Shown here piece by piece: positions 8,529-17,830 of a stretch of DNA of 47,454 nt. The stretch covers positions 1-47,454 of the forward strand of contig LJHE01000089.1 of NCBI GenBank assembly GCA_001983555.1, read 5' to 3'. Each line of letters opens with the position of its first letter. Within the stretch, counting starts at the first letter, position 1. The notes under the pieces are model-generated. The model was not told the origin of the DNA and ran no database searches. It was given only the letters and a program-made list of their open reading frames with translations. The translations under genes were made by a program, and so were the position numbers. The DNA comes from Candidatus Epulonipiscioides gigas (GTDB lineage: Bacteria; Bacillota; Clostridia; Lachnospirales; Cellulosilyticaceae).

Positions 8529-11500
8529 CTGAGTAAATTTTTAGAATTAATTCAAAAACGTTTATTTATAATGATGGGAGGTATTATATTTTTATTTTCC
8601 ATTATTTTATTAAGATTTTATGAATTACAAATAATAGAACATAGTAATTATATTAATAAAGTACAGTCAGGAGTAGAAAGAATTGTAGACGTGGAAGCTA
8701 CGAGAGGACTTATTTATGACAGATATGGCCGCATACTTGCAAGTAATGAGCCAATCCATGTAGTAAAAATAGATTTACAAGTCAAACAATCTGAAAAAGA
8801 GCTAAATAATGTGATATTAGATTTATTGCAAATATTTAAAAAAAATGGAGATATATTTATAGATACTATGCCTATATCAAAAGATGCTCCTTTCAGTTAT
8901 ACGGCTAGTGAAAGTACATTAAATAGATTTATGTACTCTATTCCATATAATAGTGAAGAACAAAGACAAGAATTATTAAAAAAGTCTGCACAAGAGATTA
9001 TTGAATATTTAAGAGCTCAATATGATATCTCAGATTATATAAGTGATAGAGAAGCAAGAGACATAATAGCTATAAGAAATATCATGTATCCATATTCATA
9101 TCGACAATATAAGTTACCTACAATAGCTAGTGATATATCTGAACTTAGTGCAACATATATTAAAGAGAATTATGACAAATATCCAGGAGTTATTGTAGAA
9201 TTTGATTCTAAAAGAGTTTATGAATATGGTGAAATTATAGGAAATATAATAGGTTATACAAGAACCATGACAGATAGCTTATATAAAGATTTAAAAGATA
9301 AAGGATATGATGAAAACGATATCGTAGGACATGAGGGTATCGAAAAATCAATGGAAGAAATATTAAGAGGTCAAAAAGGAACTTCTTTGATAGAAGTGGA
9401 TACTTTAGGGAGAAAAGTAAATACTATATCAGAAAGTACTGCAATTAAAGGAAATGATATTTTTTTAACTATTGATATAGATTTACAACAACAAGTTTTT
9501 GACAGCATAGAAAAACGACTTAGTGAGGCATTAATTGTACGACTAAAAGGTTCTAAAATTGGAACAAAAGCGATCACTGCAAGAGAAATGTTAATATCTA
9601 TGATTGAGTGTAGCCAGCTCCTAGTTAATGATATGGAATATGCTTCTGAGGATAGTATGAGCAAGCACATATATACACAACTATTCAATGAATATGAAAC
9701 TTTAAATCATTTAGTAAAAGAAGAATTAACCTTACAAGATTTACTTTTACAATGGATTACTGCCAAAGAATCTCCTCTTACAGATAAAGAGATTATTCTT
9801 GCTATGCATGAACAAGGTTCACTTTTTCTTACTGAAAAAGAAATTGAAAATATATATCATAATATAGAAGGTGATGGAAAATATATCTTAATTTCTCAGT
9901 TAGAAAAAGGTTATCTCAAGCCTTCACAAATGGCAATCGACCCGTTTAGTGCAGCAGCCACCGTTGTTGATGTAAATACAGGAGAAGTTTTGGCAATGGT
10001 TGGGTACCCTTCTGTTAATAGTGAGGCATTAACTAGCGATTTTAATAACTATTATAGTACTTTATTTGATAATAGAAGTATGTTATGGAATAGATCAATT
10101 ATGACAGTTAAAGCTCCAGGGTCTATATTTAAAATGGTTACTGCAGCAGCTGGACTTGAAGAAGAAGTTATAACTCCAGATACTCATATTGAATGTACAG
10201 GTTTATATACAAAGTCTGGAGAACCAGCACCTGGTTGCTGGATATATCCAATAACAGGAGGTGGGCATGGAAGTATTGATTTACAAAAAGCACTAGAAGT
10301 ATCTTGTAATTATTATTTTTTTGAAGTGGCACATAGATTGGGTCTTAAATATCCACAAACTTATGGTGGAATAGATTCTTTAACTTATTATGCAGAAATG
10401 TTTGGTTTGTCAGAACCAACAGGAATTGAGCTACCAGAAAAATCTCCAAATATATCGACTCCTGAAACCGTAGTAAAACAAAGTATGAGTAATGTTTTAA
10501 ATGGTTTAAAAAATATGAGGGAAGAAACTCTTACTAAAAAAGTTGATGAAGTTTCGGATATACTAAAAAAAGATTTATTTACAGATGATTATTATAATGT
10601 AGAAGATATAGAAACTCTGGCATTGTATCAAGTTAGACATACTATTAGTAGGAAACTAGAACCAATAATACTATCAACTATTGGAAATGAGATTACTGAA
10701 ATAGCAAAAATAGCTTTTTATAGTATACAAGGTTATTTGCAATTAAATATTGATAATATGTTAGCAACAATAATAGAAGATACTATGGAAAATACAAAAT
10801 CTGTGACTTTAAAAAATAAAGTTACAACTGCTCTCAAAGAACAATTATTTAATATGATTGGTAATATAACATTAGAAGTGGTTGAGGAAGCTACACATAA
10901 TATCGACGTAAATAGTATATTAGAAATCTATCAAGATGCATATAGTGAGCTATATGAAAATGAATTGAAAAAAAATGAAAATGAAAACTTAATAATTTTT
11001 TTATATAATGAAATTAAAATGATAGAGTCTCTTAATTATAAATACGAAAAAATAGTTAAAGACCATATTGTGTTTGGTTTGGTGGATGCTTTAGCTGACT
11101 ATTTATTACAAAATACCAATATTCAATGGGACGAAGGGGTAACTATACGAACTGCTATTGGACAAGGTTATAATGCTTTTTCACCTATACAAATGGCACG
11201 ATACGTTGCAGCGGTTGCTAATGGTGAAACTGTCTATGACTTAAAAATAGTAGGTGGAATATTAGACCATAAAGAGAAGCTTGGATATATGCCCACTAAA
11301 GATAAAGTTAATGGTGTGTTAAACATTAAAGATGAGCATATACAAGAAATTCAAGAGGGAATGCTTAGAGTAACACAAGGAACTGCTGGAACAAGTAAGA
11401 AACTATTTGAAGGATTTCCTATTAATGTAGCGGGTAAGACAGGAACTGCTGAAGAAGCAAATCATACGCATAGTTGGTTTGCCGGTTTTGCTCCATCAGA

Positions 11501-11651
11501 TAATCCACAAATTGTAGTTGTGACTTCCGTTTATAATGAAGATAATCTTGGAAGCTTTGGTAGCCAAATTGCAAAAGATGTATTCGCATCTTATTTTAAA
11601 GTTAGTGAACTTCCAACTTTAGACACATTAGGAGATATATTTTTAAATTAA
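8529..11651 (+). CDS. mrdA: penicillin-binding protein 2 (elongasome transpeptidase) with two large insertions
   Basis: A class B PBP that cross-links peptidoglycan during elongation, with RodA as glycosyltransferase partner. Numbering from ATG 8571: a membrane helix at the N-terminus, pedestal domain, catalytic S518-I-F-K521, S578-C-N580, and K956-T-G. The gap between SxN and KTG is about 378 residues against roughly 157 in E. coli PBP2. An extra helical segment (about 630-848) is inserted there, and another (about 315-455) lies before the catalytic domain. Start: ATG 8571 has no SD and falls at the edge of the membrane helix. An in-frame CTG at 8529 lies 10 nt after AGGAG (8514-8518) and adds 14 residues (LSKFLELIQKRLFI), as expected before a PBP2 anchor. 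The start is inferred, the identity firm. Confidence 0.93.
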   Translation: MSKFLELIQKRLFIMMGGIIFLFSIILLRFYELQIIEHSNYINKVQSGVERIVDVEATRGLIYDRYGRILASNEPIHVVKIDLQVKQSEKELNNVILDLLQIFKKNGDIFIDTMPISKDAPFSYTASESTLNRFMYSIPYNSEEQRQELLKKSAQEIIEYLRAQYDISDYISDREARDIIAIRNIMYPYSYRQYKLPTIASDISELSATYIKENYDKYPGVIVEFDSKRVYEYGEIIGNIIGYTRTMTDSLYKDLKDKGYDENDIVGHEGIEKSMEEILRGQKGTSLIEVDTLGRKVNTISESTAIKGNDIFLTIDIDLQQQVFDSIEKRLSEALIVRLKGSKIGTKAITAREMLISMIECSQLLVNDMEYASEDSMSKHIYTQLFNEYETLNHLVKEELTLQDLLLQWITAKESPLTDKEIILAMHEQGSLFLTEKEIENIYHNIEGDGKYILISQLEKGYLKPSQMAIDPFSAAATVVDVNTGEVLAMVGYPSVNSEALTSDFNNYYSTLFDNRSMLWNRSIMTVKAPGSIFKMVTAAAGLEEEVITPDTHIECTGLYTKSGEPAPGCWIYPITGGGHGSIDLQKALEVSCNYYFFEVAHRLGLKYPQTYGGIDSLTYYAEMFGLSEPTGIELPEKSPNISTPETVVKQSMSNVLNGLKNMREETLTKKVDEVSDILKKDLFTDDYYNVEDIETLALYQVRHTISRKLEPIILSTIGNEITEIAKIAFYSIQGYLQLNIDNMLATIIEDTMENTKSVTLKNKVTTALKEQLFNMIGNITLEVVEEATHNIDVNSILEIYQDAYSELYENELKKNENENLIIFLYNEIKMIESLNYKYEKIVKDHIVFGLVDALADYLLQNTNIQWDEGVTIRTAIGQGYNAFSPIQMARYVAAVANGETVYDLKIVGGILDHKEKLGYMPTKDKVNGVLNIKDEHIQEIQEGMLRVTQGTAGTSKKLFEGFPINVAGKTGTAEEANHTHSWFAGFAPSDNPQIVVVTSVYNEDNLGSFGSQIAKDVFASYFKVSELPTLDTLGDIFLN

Positions 11652-11701
11652 TAAAGCTCTAATTTTAAAAATTGAATTGAAAAGAAGGTGATCAAAAAAA
11701 T

Positions 11702-12391
11702 ATGAATAATCTAGTTATTTTTAAAGGACATACAGATGGCATTTTAGTCCTATTAGATAATAATACAGATTTCGAAAATATAATTACTGCTTTGGTTAGA
11801 AAACTTGAAGAAAATAAAAATTTTTTTAAAAATTCTGATATAGTTATGAAAATTAAAGGTAGAGTATTAGATATGATACAAAAAGAAATTTTACTTGAAA
11901 TATTATCAGCTAAAAATATAACTCAAGTTTCTTTTATAGATTTTGATGAGCTTTCTGACCCAATTGATAATTTGAATATTAAAATAGTAGAGGAAATTAT
12001 TGAAAATAAACCTAACACTATAAAATATTCAAACACTTGTTATTGGACAGGAATACTACGTTCGGGTCAGGAAATAATATCAGAAGGGAGCGCTATTATA
12101 ATAGGAGATGTTAATCCTGGAGCAGTTATAAGAGCATATGAAAATATAATAGTGCTTGGTAATTTAAATGGGCGAGCTTTTGCTGGAATGAATACAATAT
12201 TTGAAAACCCATATATAATAGCTTATGGTATGAACCCAGAGCAAATAGGTCTAGGAGAATTTTTAGCAACTGCACCTAGAGAAACAAAAAAATTTGTGGG
12301 ATTAAATGCCCCAGAAATAGCTTATTTAAATAGTGGTGTTATACATGTTGATAAAATAGATATTAAACTTATGCAATCTATGATACAATAG
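11702..12391 (+). CDS. minC: septum-site inhibitor MinC
   Basis: A 229-residue inhibitor of FtsZ ring formation. The N-terminal about 100 residues are the FtsZ-acting domain (start NLVIFKGHTDGILVLLD). After a linker comes the beta-helix C-terminal domain (about 115-229), which contains RSGQEIISEGSAIIIGDVNPGA, GNLNGRAFAGM and the MinD-binding turn region. Its SD, AAGGTGAT, is about 9 nt before the ATG. It is followed after 32 bp by minD and then minE, the standard order. It acts at the membrane, recruited by MinD. Nothing is missing. Confidence 0.95.
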   Translation: MNNLVIFKGHTDGILVLLDNNTDFENIITALVRKLEENKNFFKNSDIVMKIKGRVLDMIQKEILLEILSAKNITQVSFIDFDELSDPIDNLNIKIVEEIIENKPNTIKYSNTCYWTGILRSGQEIISEGSAIIIGDVNPGAVIRAYENIIVLGNLNGRAFAGMNTIFENPYIIAYGMNPEQIGLGEFLATAPRETKKFVGLNAPEIAYLNSGVIHVDKIDIKLMQSMIQ

Positions 12392-12423
12392 TATAATAAA
12401 ACATGAAAATAGGGGAGTTAACA

Positions 12424-13227
12424 ATGAGTCAAGTTATAGTAATAACATCTGGAAAAGGTGGAGTAGGAAAAACAACTAGTACAGCAAATATAGGAACAGC
12501 ACTTAGTATGCTCGGAAAAAAAGTAGTTTTATTAGATGGAGATACAGGTCTTAGAAATCTAGATGTTGTAATGGGACTTGAAAACAGAATAGTATATAAT
12601 GTAGTTGATGTTATAGAAGGAAAGTGCAGAGTTCGACAAGCTCTTATAGCTGATAAAAGATTTAAAGATTTATATTTATTACCAACAGCACAAACAAGAG
12701 AAAAAGATGCAATAACTCCAGAACAGATGAAAAAATTATGTGAAGAATTAAAAGAAGAGTTTGAAATAGTTATAGTTGACTGTCCTGCTGGAATAGAACA
12801 AGGATTTAAAAATGCAATTGCAGCCGCAGACAAGGCCATTGTAATTACCACTCCTGAAGTTTCTGCTATACGAGATGCAGATAGAATAATTGGTCTTCTT
12901 GGAGCTAGTGGTATAAAAGATATCAATTTGGTTATTAATAGATTAAGAAAAAAGATGGTTGATAAAGGTGATATGATGGATGTAAATGCAGTAACCGAAA
13001 TATTGGCTGTTGATTTAATTGGAGTCGTCCCTGATGATGAAAGAATTGTTATCACTACAAATAAAGGAGAACCAGCTGTCGGAAAAAATAATTCTCTAGC
13101 AGGAATAGCATTTATGAATATAGCAAATAGGTTAATTGGAAATAATGTTCCTTTTTTAGATTTATCAAGAGATATGTCTTTTAAAAGTAAATTAAAAAAC
13201 TTATTTGGATTTGGAGTATTACGATAA
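12424..13227 (+). CDS. minD: septum-site determining ATPase MinD
   Basis: A 267-residue ParA/MinD-type ATPase. An upstream ATG at 12403 is in frame, but GGGGAG (12412-12417) serves the ATG at 12424, which gives the family start MSQVIVITSGKGGVGKT. The deviant Walker A KGGVGKTT (about residues 10-17) includes the signature Lys; Walker A' / switch blocks are LLDGDTGLRNLDVVMGL and IVDCPAGIEQGF. The C-terminal amphipathic membrane helix is present (SKLKNLFGFGV). It binds membrane with ATP, recruits MinC, and is released by MinE. The intact MinCDE set suggests a pole-to-pole oscillating system rather than DivIVA-only placement. Confidence 0.97.
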   Translation: MSQVIVITSGKGGVGKTTSTANIGTALSMLGKKVVLLDGDTGLRNLDVVMGLENRIVYNVVDVIEGKCRVRQALIADKRFKDLYLLPTAQTREKDAITPEQMKKLCEELKEEFEIVIVDCPAGIEQGFKNAIAAADKAIVITTPEVSAIRDADRIIGLLGASGIKDINLVINRLRKKMVDKGDMMDVNAVTEILAVDLIGVVPDDERIVITTNKGEPAVGKNNSLAGIAFMNIANRLIGNNVPFLDLSRDMSFKSKLKNLFGFGVLR

Positions 13228-13243
13228 GAATGGGGTAATTTAA

Positions 13244-13513
13244 ATGGAACTTAATCAATTTTTTAAAAAGAAAGCACATGCCGGAAATGTAGCAAAAGAT
13301 AGATTAAAACTTGTATTGATTCATGATAGAATAAATTGTTCACCAGAATTATTAGAAATGATGAAAGCAGATCTTATGGCAGTTATATCAAAATATATAG
13401 AAGTGGATGTTGATGAGCTAAATATTCAAATATCAACTCTTGTAGATGAAGAATATGCAGAAAAAGTTCCTGTATTATCTGCTAATATTCCAATAAAAAG
13501 ATTGAAAAGCTAA
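13244..13513 (+). CDS. minE: cell division topological factor MinE
   Basis: An 89-residue protein. The N-terminus (MELNQFFKKKAHAG) is the amphipathic membrane-contacting segment; KDRLKLVLIHDRINCSPE covers the MinD-contact helix that stimulates ATPase activity; and the rest is the topological dimer domain (VISKYIEVDVDELNIQIS). It lies 16 bp after minD with SD GGGG. Length and motif are canonical. Confidence 0.95.
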   Translation: MELNQFFKKKAHAGNVAKDRLKLVLIHDRINCSPELLEMMKADLMAVISKYIEVDVDELNIQISTLVDEEYAEKVPVLSANIPIKRLKS

Positions 13514-13525
13514 AAGGAGCAAGAG

Positions 13526-14647
13526 TTGTTTAATAAAAAAATTATATTAAAAAAATTAGATTTTGTCCTTATTTTATTGATGTGTACACTAATTAGTATA
13601 GGTATTTTAGCAATTAGTAGTGCAACTTCATTCTCCGAAGATTTGACACCTTTAATTAAACAAATATTATTTTTTTTTATTGGTTTAATACTTATGATAG
13701 TTACAATATTTATAAATTATAGAAAAGTTGGAGATTACTATGGTATAATATATATCGTCATAAATTTTATTTTACTTGCTGTATTAATATTTGGAGTATC
13801 TAATAAAGGTGCTACCAGATGGATAAATTTAGGATTTATTGAAATACAACCATCTGAATTTGCTAAAATTGCTATGATCTTTTGTACTGCTAAAATCATC
13901 TCATTAAAAAATGAAAAAATAAATTCTATTATTTCTATAGGAAAAATATTTTTATTTCAATTTGTACCATTTATTCTCATAAATATACAACCTAATTTAT
14001 CAACTAGTATTGTAATATTAACTTTATTAGTGGTACAATTGTTTGCAAGCAATCTTAAACTTAAATATATTTTTTCTGCAACTATAATTGGACTTGTCAT
14101 TATTTTTATAGGCATTGGATATATAATTAAAAATCCTAATCAAGAAATTATTAATGGATATCAAAGAGATAGAATTGTGGCAGCGGTTACAGATGGTAAT
14201 TCACAAAATGGATCTTATCAAACAAATCGTTCGATTGATGCGATAGGTTCTGGTGGATTATACGGAAAAGGGATTTATAAAGGAGCAATCAGTCAATTAA
14301 ATTATTTACCCGAATCTCACAATGATTTTATTGTTGCAACTATTGCAGAAGAGTTTGGCTTTTATGGCGTTATTATTTTGCTTTCCATAATAATATTATT
14401 TATAGCTAGAGGATTATATCTTGCTAATAATATAACTGATGATTTTGGGAAACTTATTATTGTGGGATATATTGGGATGATTGCGGCTCAATCGTTCATA
14501 AATCTAGGAGTCGTAACAGGACTTTTGCCCAATACGGGTCTTACTCTTCCGTTTGTAAGTTATGGCGGTAGTTCTTTATGGGCGAATATGATAGGTATGG
14601 GACTTGTTTTAAGTGTCGGATTAAATAGAGAAGATACTATGTTTTAA
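13526..14647 (+). CDS. rodA: RodA-type SEDS peptidoglycan polymerase
   Basis: A 373-residue polytopic membrane protein of the FtsW/RodA/SpoVE family that polymerises lipid II glycan strands. The start is TTG 13526 with SD AAGGAG. About ten membrane helices are visible. Diagnostic blocks are [22 protein letters not shown] (with Trp, Glu/Pro and Lys of the active region), [18 protein letters not shown] and the terminal [17 protein letters not shown]. The position in a cluster with mreBCD, PBP2 and minCDE makes RodA more likely than FtsW. It is 13 bp after minE and is followed by mgsA. Confidence 0.95.
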   Translation: MFNKKIILKKLDFVLILLMCTLISIGILAISSATSFSEDLTPLIKQILFFFIGLILMIVTIFINYRKVGDYYGIIYIVINFILLAVLIFGVSNKGATRWINLGFIEIQPSEFAKIAMIFCTAKIISLKNEKINSIISIGKIFLFQFVPFILINIQPNLSTSIVILTLLVVQLFASNLKLKYIFSATIIGLVIIFIGIGYIIKNPNQEIINGYQRDRIVAAVTDGNSQNGSYQTNRSIDAIGSGGLYGKGIYKGAISQLNYLPESHNDFIVATIAEEFGFYGVIILLSIIILFIARGLYLANNITDDFGKLIIVGYIGMIAAQSFINLGVVTGLLPNTGLTLPFVSYGGSSLWANMIGMGLVLSVGLNREDTMF

Positions 14648-14666
14648 ATTGAAAGGGGAAAGAATT

Positions 14667-15062
14667 ATGAATATTGGATTAGTAGCACATGATGCTAAAA
14701 AGAAACTTATGGAAAACTTTACAATTGCGTATAGACATATTCTGGCAAAACATGACTTGTATGCAACAGCCACAACAGGAAGGCTTATTGAAGAGGCAAC
14801 AAACTTAACGATTTATAAATATTTGGCTGGACATTTAGGTGGAGTGCAACAAATTGGTGCTCAAATTTCTCATAATCAAGTTGATATGGTAATATTTTTA
14901 CGAGATCCTCTTGGTCAAAAACCTCATGAGCCAGATAGCTCAACACTTGAAAGACTTTGTGATATACACAATATTCCGATAGCTACAAATCTTGCAACAG
15001 CAGAGCTTCTAGTAAAAGCACTAGAACGAGGTGATTTAAGTTGGCGTGAAGTAATAAGATAG
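14667..15062 (+). CDS. mgsA: methylglyoxal synthase family protein with altered active site
   Basis: The 131-residue chain aligns end to end with methylglyoxal synthase (dihydroxyacetone phosphate to methylglyoxal plus phosphate). The start is ATG 14667, supported by SD AAAGGGGAAAG; a TTG at 14649 is upstream of it. Conserved: H8-D9 near the N-terminus, K12/K13, the T34-x-T36-T37-G38 phosphate loop, R79-D80-P81, H87 and D90. Not conserved: the block that normally reads SGPLGGDQQ reads A-G-H-L-G-G-V-Q-Q, so the catalytic Asp (Asp71 of E. coli) is V60 (GTG at 14844-14846). Ser65 is Ala54, Pro67 is His56 and Gly46 is Ala35. Family membership is certain; normal synthase activity is doubtful. Confidence 0.9.
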   Translation: MNIGLVAHDAKKKLMENFTIAYRHILAKHDLYATATTGRLIEEATNLTIYKYLAGHLGGVQQIGAQISHNQVDMVIFLRDPLGQKPHEPDSSTLERLCDIHNIPIATNLATAELLVKALERGDLSWREVIR

Positions 15063-15071
15063 TTTTATACG

Positions 15072-15099
15072 GACACGGGCTTTCCGTGTCTATTTTTTA
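15072..15099 (+). terminator. intrinsic terminator after mgsA
   Basis: GACACGG (15072-15078) pairs with CCGTGTC (15084-15090) over a GCTTT loop and is followed by TATTTTTTAT. It should close the shape/division transcript. Confidence 0.8.
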
Positions 15100-15114
15100 T
15101 AATAAAAAGATAAA

Positions 15115-15276
15115 AAGGAGAAGTTACTAGATAAAATATTAACAAGTCATAATGGTATTCAAATCATATGGCTAGTAAGAAATCAACATCCATAGAGCAG
15201 TGAGTAGCTGTGCGTGAAATTAGACACATAAAATAAGGAAGAATTTCGATATTGTTATTTTTAGTAGCTAAAAATT
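15115..15276 (+). pseudogene. possible relic of an M23 peptidase gene
   Basis: An orphan SD (AAGGAG 15115-15120) is followed by no intact gene. In one frame the bases 15148-15165 read HNGIQI, like the zinc-ligand block HNGIDI of M23 peptidases. Two bases out of frame the text continues MASKKSTSIEQ, stop, VAVREIRH, stop, and later KNYGNF. These resemble the A-S-x-G-T-S-I, G-V-V and Y-G-N segments that follow in M23 proteins. In related clostridia a LytM/SpoIVFA-like M23 gene sits at or near this place, between mgsA/rodA and TIGR03960 (recalled, not checked). The resemblance is short and could be chance. Confidence 0.3.
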
Positions 15277-17103
15277 ATGGAAATTTTAAAAAAAGTTGAT
15301 AAACCAGCTCGATATATAGGTGGTGAGCTCAACAGTTATAATAAAAATTTAGATGAAATAAGTATACATTTTGCTTTTGCATTTCCAGATGTATATGAGG
15401 TTGCAATGAGTCATCTTGGTATGCATATTTTATACCAATTTTTAAATAGAAGACAAGATACTTTTTGTGAAAGAGTATTTGCTCCATGGATTGATATGGA
15501 GGAACAACTTAGAAAAAATAAAATTGAGCTATTTGGCTTAGAGTCAAAAACACCTCTTTCAAAGTTTGATTTTATTGGTTTTACTTTGCAATATGAAATG
15601 AGCTATACAAATATTTTAAATATGCTAGAGCTTTCAAATATCCCAGTATTTGCTCAAGATAGAACTAATGAACATCCATTAATAATAGCAGGAGGTCCTT
15701 GTGTTTACAATCCAGAACCACTTGCTCCATTTATAGACTTTTTCTATATAGGCGAGGGTGAAGTTTTATTGGATGAAATATTAGATTTATATAAACAATA
15801 TAAAAATAAAGGTAAAACAAAAGAGCAATTTTTAGAAACTATTCTTAGTATAGATGGAATATATGTCCCGAAATATTATCAAGTAACTTATAATGAAGAT
15901 GGTACTATTAAAGATAGAATTAATATACACGAGAAAGCGAAAAATATTATAAATAAAGTAGTAGTAACTGATATGGACGAGCTATATTATCCAACAACTC
16001 AAGTTATTCCATGGATACAATCGGTTTTCGATAGAGTAACATTAGAAGTATTTAGAGGTTGCCTTAGAGGCTGTCGCTTTTGTCAAGCGGGAATGATATA
16101 TAGACCAGTTCGAGAAAAGTCAAAAGAAACTCTTATTAAATATGCAAAAGAGTTAATTGAAAATACAGGCTATGAAGAAATTTCTCTTGCATCGTTAAGT
16201 ACTAGTGATTATAAAGAGCTAGAAGTATTTATCGATAAGCTCTTAGAAATATGTTCTGAAAATATGGTAAATATTTCGTTGCCATCATTAAGAATTGATA
16301 AATTCTCATTAGATTTAATGCAAAAAATTCAAGAAGTTAGAAAAAGCTCTTTAACATTTGCACCAGAAGCAGGAACAAAAAGACTTAGAGATGTTATAAA
16401 TAAAAATATTAGTGAACAAGAAATTTTAGATGGTTGTAAATTAGCATTTAGTGGTGGTTTTAATAGAGTTAAATTATACTTTATGTTAGGATTGCCAACT
16501 GAAACTATAGAAGATGTATATGGTATTGCAAATTTATCAGAAGATATTGCTAGAATGTATTATGGTTTAGACAAATCAGAAAGAACAGGTTCTTTAAATC
16601 TTGTAGTTAGTACATCTTGTTTTGTACCAAAAGCATTCACTCCATTTCAGTGGGAAGCACAAGATACTACAGAAGAATTTATAAAGAAGCATATTCTTTT
16701 AAAAAATGCAATTAAACGTAAATCAATAAAATATAATCATCATGATGCCAAAACTAGTATACTTGAAGCTGTTATTGCAAGAGGAGATAGGCGTGTTGCA
16801 AATTTAATATATGAAGCTCATAAATTGGGATGTAAATTTGATGGTTGGAGCGAACATTTTAATGCAGAGCTATGGCAAGAAGCATCAAGAAAAAGTAATG
16901 TAAATTTCGCATTTTATGCTCATAGAAAAAGAGATTATAATGAAAATTTACCTTGGGATTTTATTAATATTGGAGTACGAAAACAATTTTTAATACAAGA
17001 AAGTAAGAAAGCACAACAAGCAGTCACAACACCACAATGCAGAGACAAATGTTCCGCTTGTGGAGCAAATAGATTTAATGGAGGAGTTTGCTATGAGAAT
17101 TAG
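15277..17103 (+). CDS. TIGR03960-family B12-binding-like radical SAM protein
   Basis: A 608-residue protein, the large partner of the TIGR03960/TIGR03936 pair found next to rng and rplU in many Firmicutes. It starts MEILKKVDKPARYIGGE, has the family block FPDVYEVAMSHLGMHILY, and an N-terminal cobalamin-binding-like domain (about 20-190). The radical SAM core follows with CX3CX2C in CLRGCRFCQAG (about 262-272) and PEAGTKRLRDVINK. The C-terminus ends in a Cys-rich knuckle (CRDKCSACGANRFNGGVC) that is likely to bind metal. No obvious SD precedes the ATG, and a stop codon at 15265 limits an upstream start, so it may depend on unusual initiation. Function is unknown. It overlaps the next gene by 11 bases. 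Confidence 0.92.
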   Translation: MEILKKVDKPARYIGGELNSYNKNLDEISIHFAFAFPDVYEVAMSHLGMHILYQFLNRRQDTFCERVFAPWIDMEEQLRKNKIELFGLESKTPLSKFDFIGFTLQYEMSYTNILNMLELSNIPVFAQDRTNEHPLIIAGGPCVYNPEPLAPFIDFFYIGEGEVLLDEILDLYKQYKNKGKTKEQFLETILSIDGIYVPKYYQVTYNEDGTIKDRINIHEKAKNIINKVVVTDMDELYYPTTQVIPWIQSVFDRVTLEVFRGCLRGCRFCQAGMIYRPVREKSKETLIKYAKELIENTGYEEISLASLSTSDYKELEVFIDKLLEICSENMVNISLPSLRIDKFSLDLMQKIQEVRKSSLTFAPEAGTKRLRDVINKNISEQEILDGCKLAFSGGFNRVKLYFMLGLPTETIEDVYGIANLSEDIARMYYGLDKSERTGSLNLVVSTSCFVPKAFTPFQWEAQDTTEEFIKKHILLKNAIKRKSIKYNHHDAKTSILEAVIARGDRRVANLIYEAHKLGCKFDGWSEHFNAELWQEASRKSNVNFAFYAHRKRDYNENLPWDFINIGVRKQFLIQESKKAQQAVTTPQCRDKCSACGANRFNGGVCYEN

Positions 17104-17791
17104 AGGAAAGTTTACAAAAGAAGGCGATGTAAAATTTGTTGGTCATCTCGATACAATGAGAATGTTTCAAAGAGCAGTTAAAGTAGCTAAAATTCCTGTC
17201 GCATATTCAGAAGGATTTAATCCACATTTAAAAGTATATTTTGCGATGCCTTTACCAGTTGGAGTTGAAAGTATAGGAGAATATATTGAAATAAAAACTA
17301 AAATTGATGTTAGTCCCGTTCAAGTTAAAGAAACTTTGAATAATATATTGCCAAAAGGAATTAGACTTGTAGATTGCTTTGTTGTTGAAGAAAATGCAGC
17401 AACACTTATGAGCAAAGTCGATATGGCATTATATGAGATTGTTTTGAATATTGAAAATCCTGAAAAAATAATTAAAGTTTTAGAGCAACCTAGTATAATT
17501 ATTACTAAAAGAAATAAAAAGAAAAAATTTGTAGAGCAAGATATTAAGTCTTTTATTTTGGAGTATGCTCTAAATCAAAATAATGAGCAAATCATATTAT
17601 CTACTAAATTAAAAGCTGGTAGCAAAGAAAATTTAAGTCCCGAATTACTTTTAGAAGCTATTTTTGGCGAAAAACTAGATACTATAACTTATGATATTAA
17701 ACGAATTGAATTGTTTGCAGAACAAGATGAAGCTTTTATACCATTAAAAAATGTAGACATTAATACGCTTAAGACTATGTATTGTGCTTAG
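17093..17791 (+). CDS. TIGR03936-family (DUF2344) radical-SAM-associated protein
   Basis: A 232-residue protein starting MRIRGKFTKEGDVKFVGHLDTMRMFQRA, the typical DUF2344 beginning. The ATG at 17093 has SD GGAGG (17080-17084) and lies inside the end of TIGR03960; an earlier in-frame ATG (17060) has no SD. The family conserves RAxxxAxIPVAYSEGFNPHLKVYFAMPLPVGVES, present here. It is always found fused to, or beside, the TIGR03960 radical SAM protein and is thought to act with it; the substrate is unknown. Normally rng (RNase G) and rplU follow, but here the next gene is a sulfatase. Confidence 0.92.
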   Translation: MRIRGKFTKEGDVKFVGHLDTMRMFQRAVKVAKIPVAYSEGFNPHLKVYFAMPLPVGVESIGEYIEIKTKIDVSPVQVKETLNNILPKGIRLVDCFVVEENAATLMSKVDMALYEIVLNIENPEKIIKVLEQPSIIITKRNKKKKFVEQDIKSFILEYALNQNNEQIILSTKLKAGSKENLSPELLLEAIFGEKLDTITYDIKRIELFAEQDEAFIPLKNVDINTLKTMYCA

Positions 17792-17830
17792 TAATCTCAT
17801 TCATATAGTTTAGAGCAATATATAACTATA

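Noticed and set aside
12429-13055. 208-codon antisense frame inside minD
   Set aside because: Shadow of minD codon use; no start signal and no family features.
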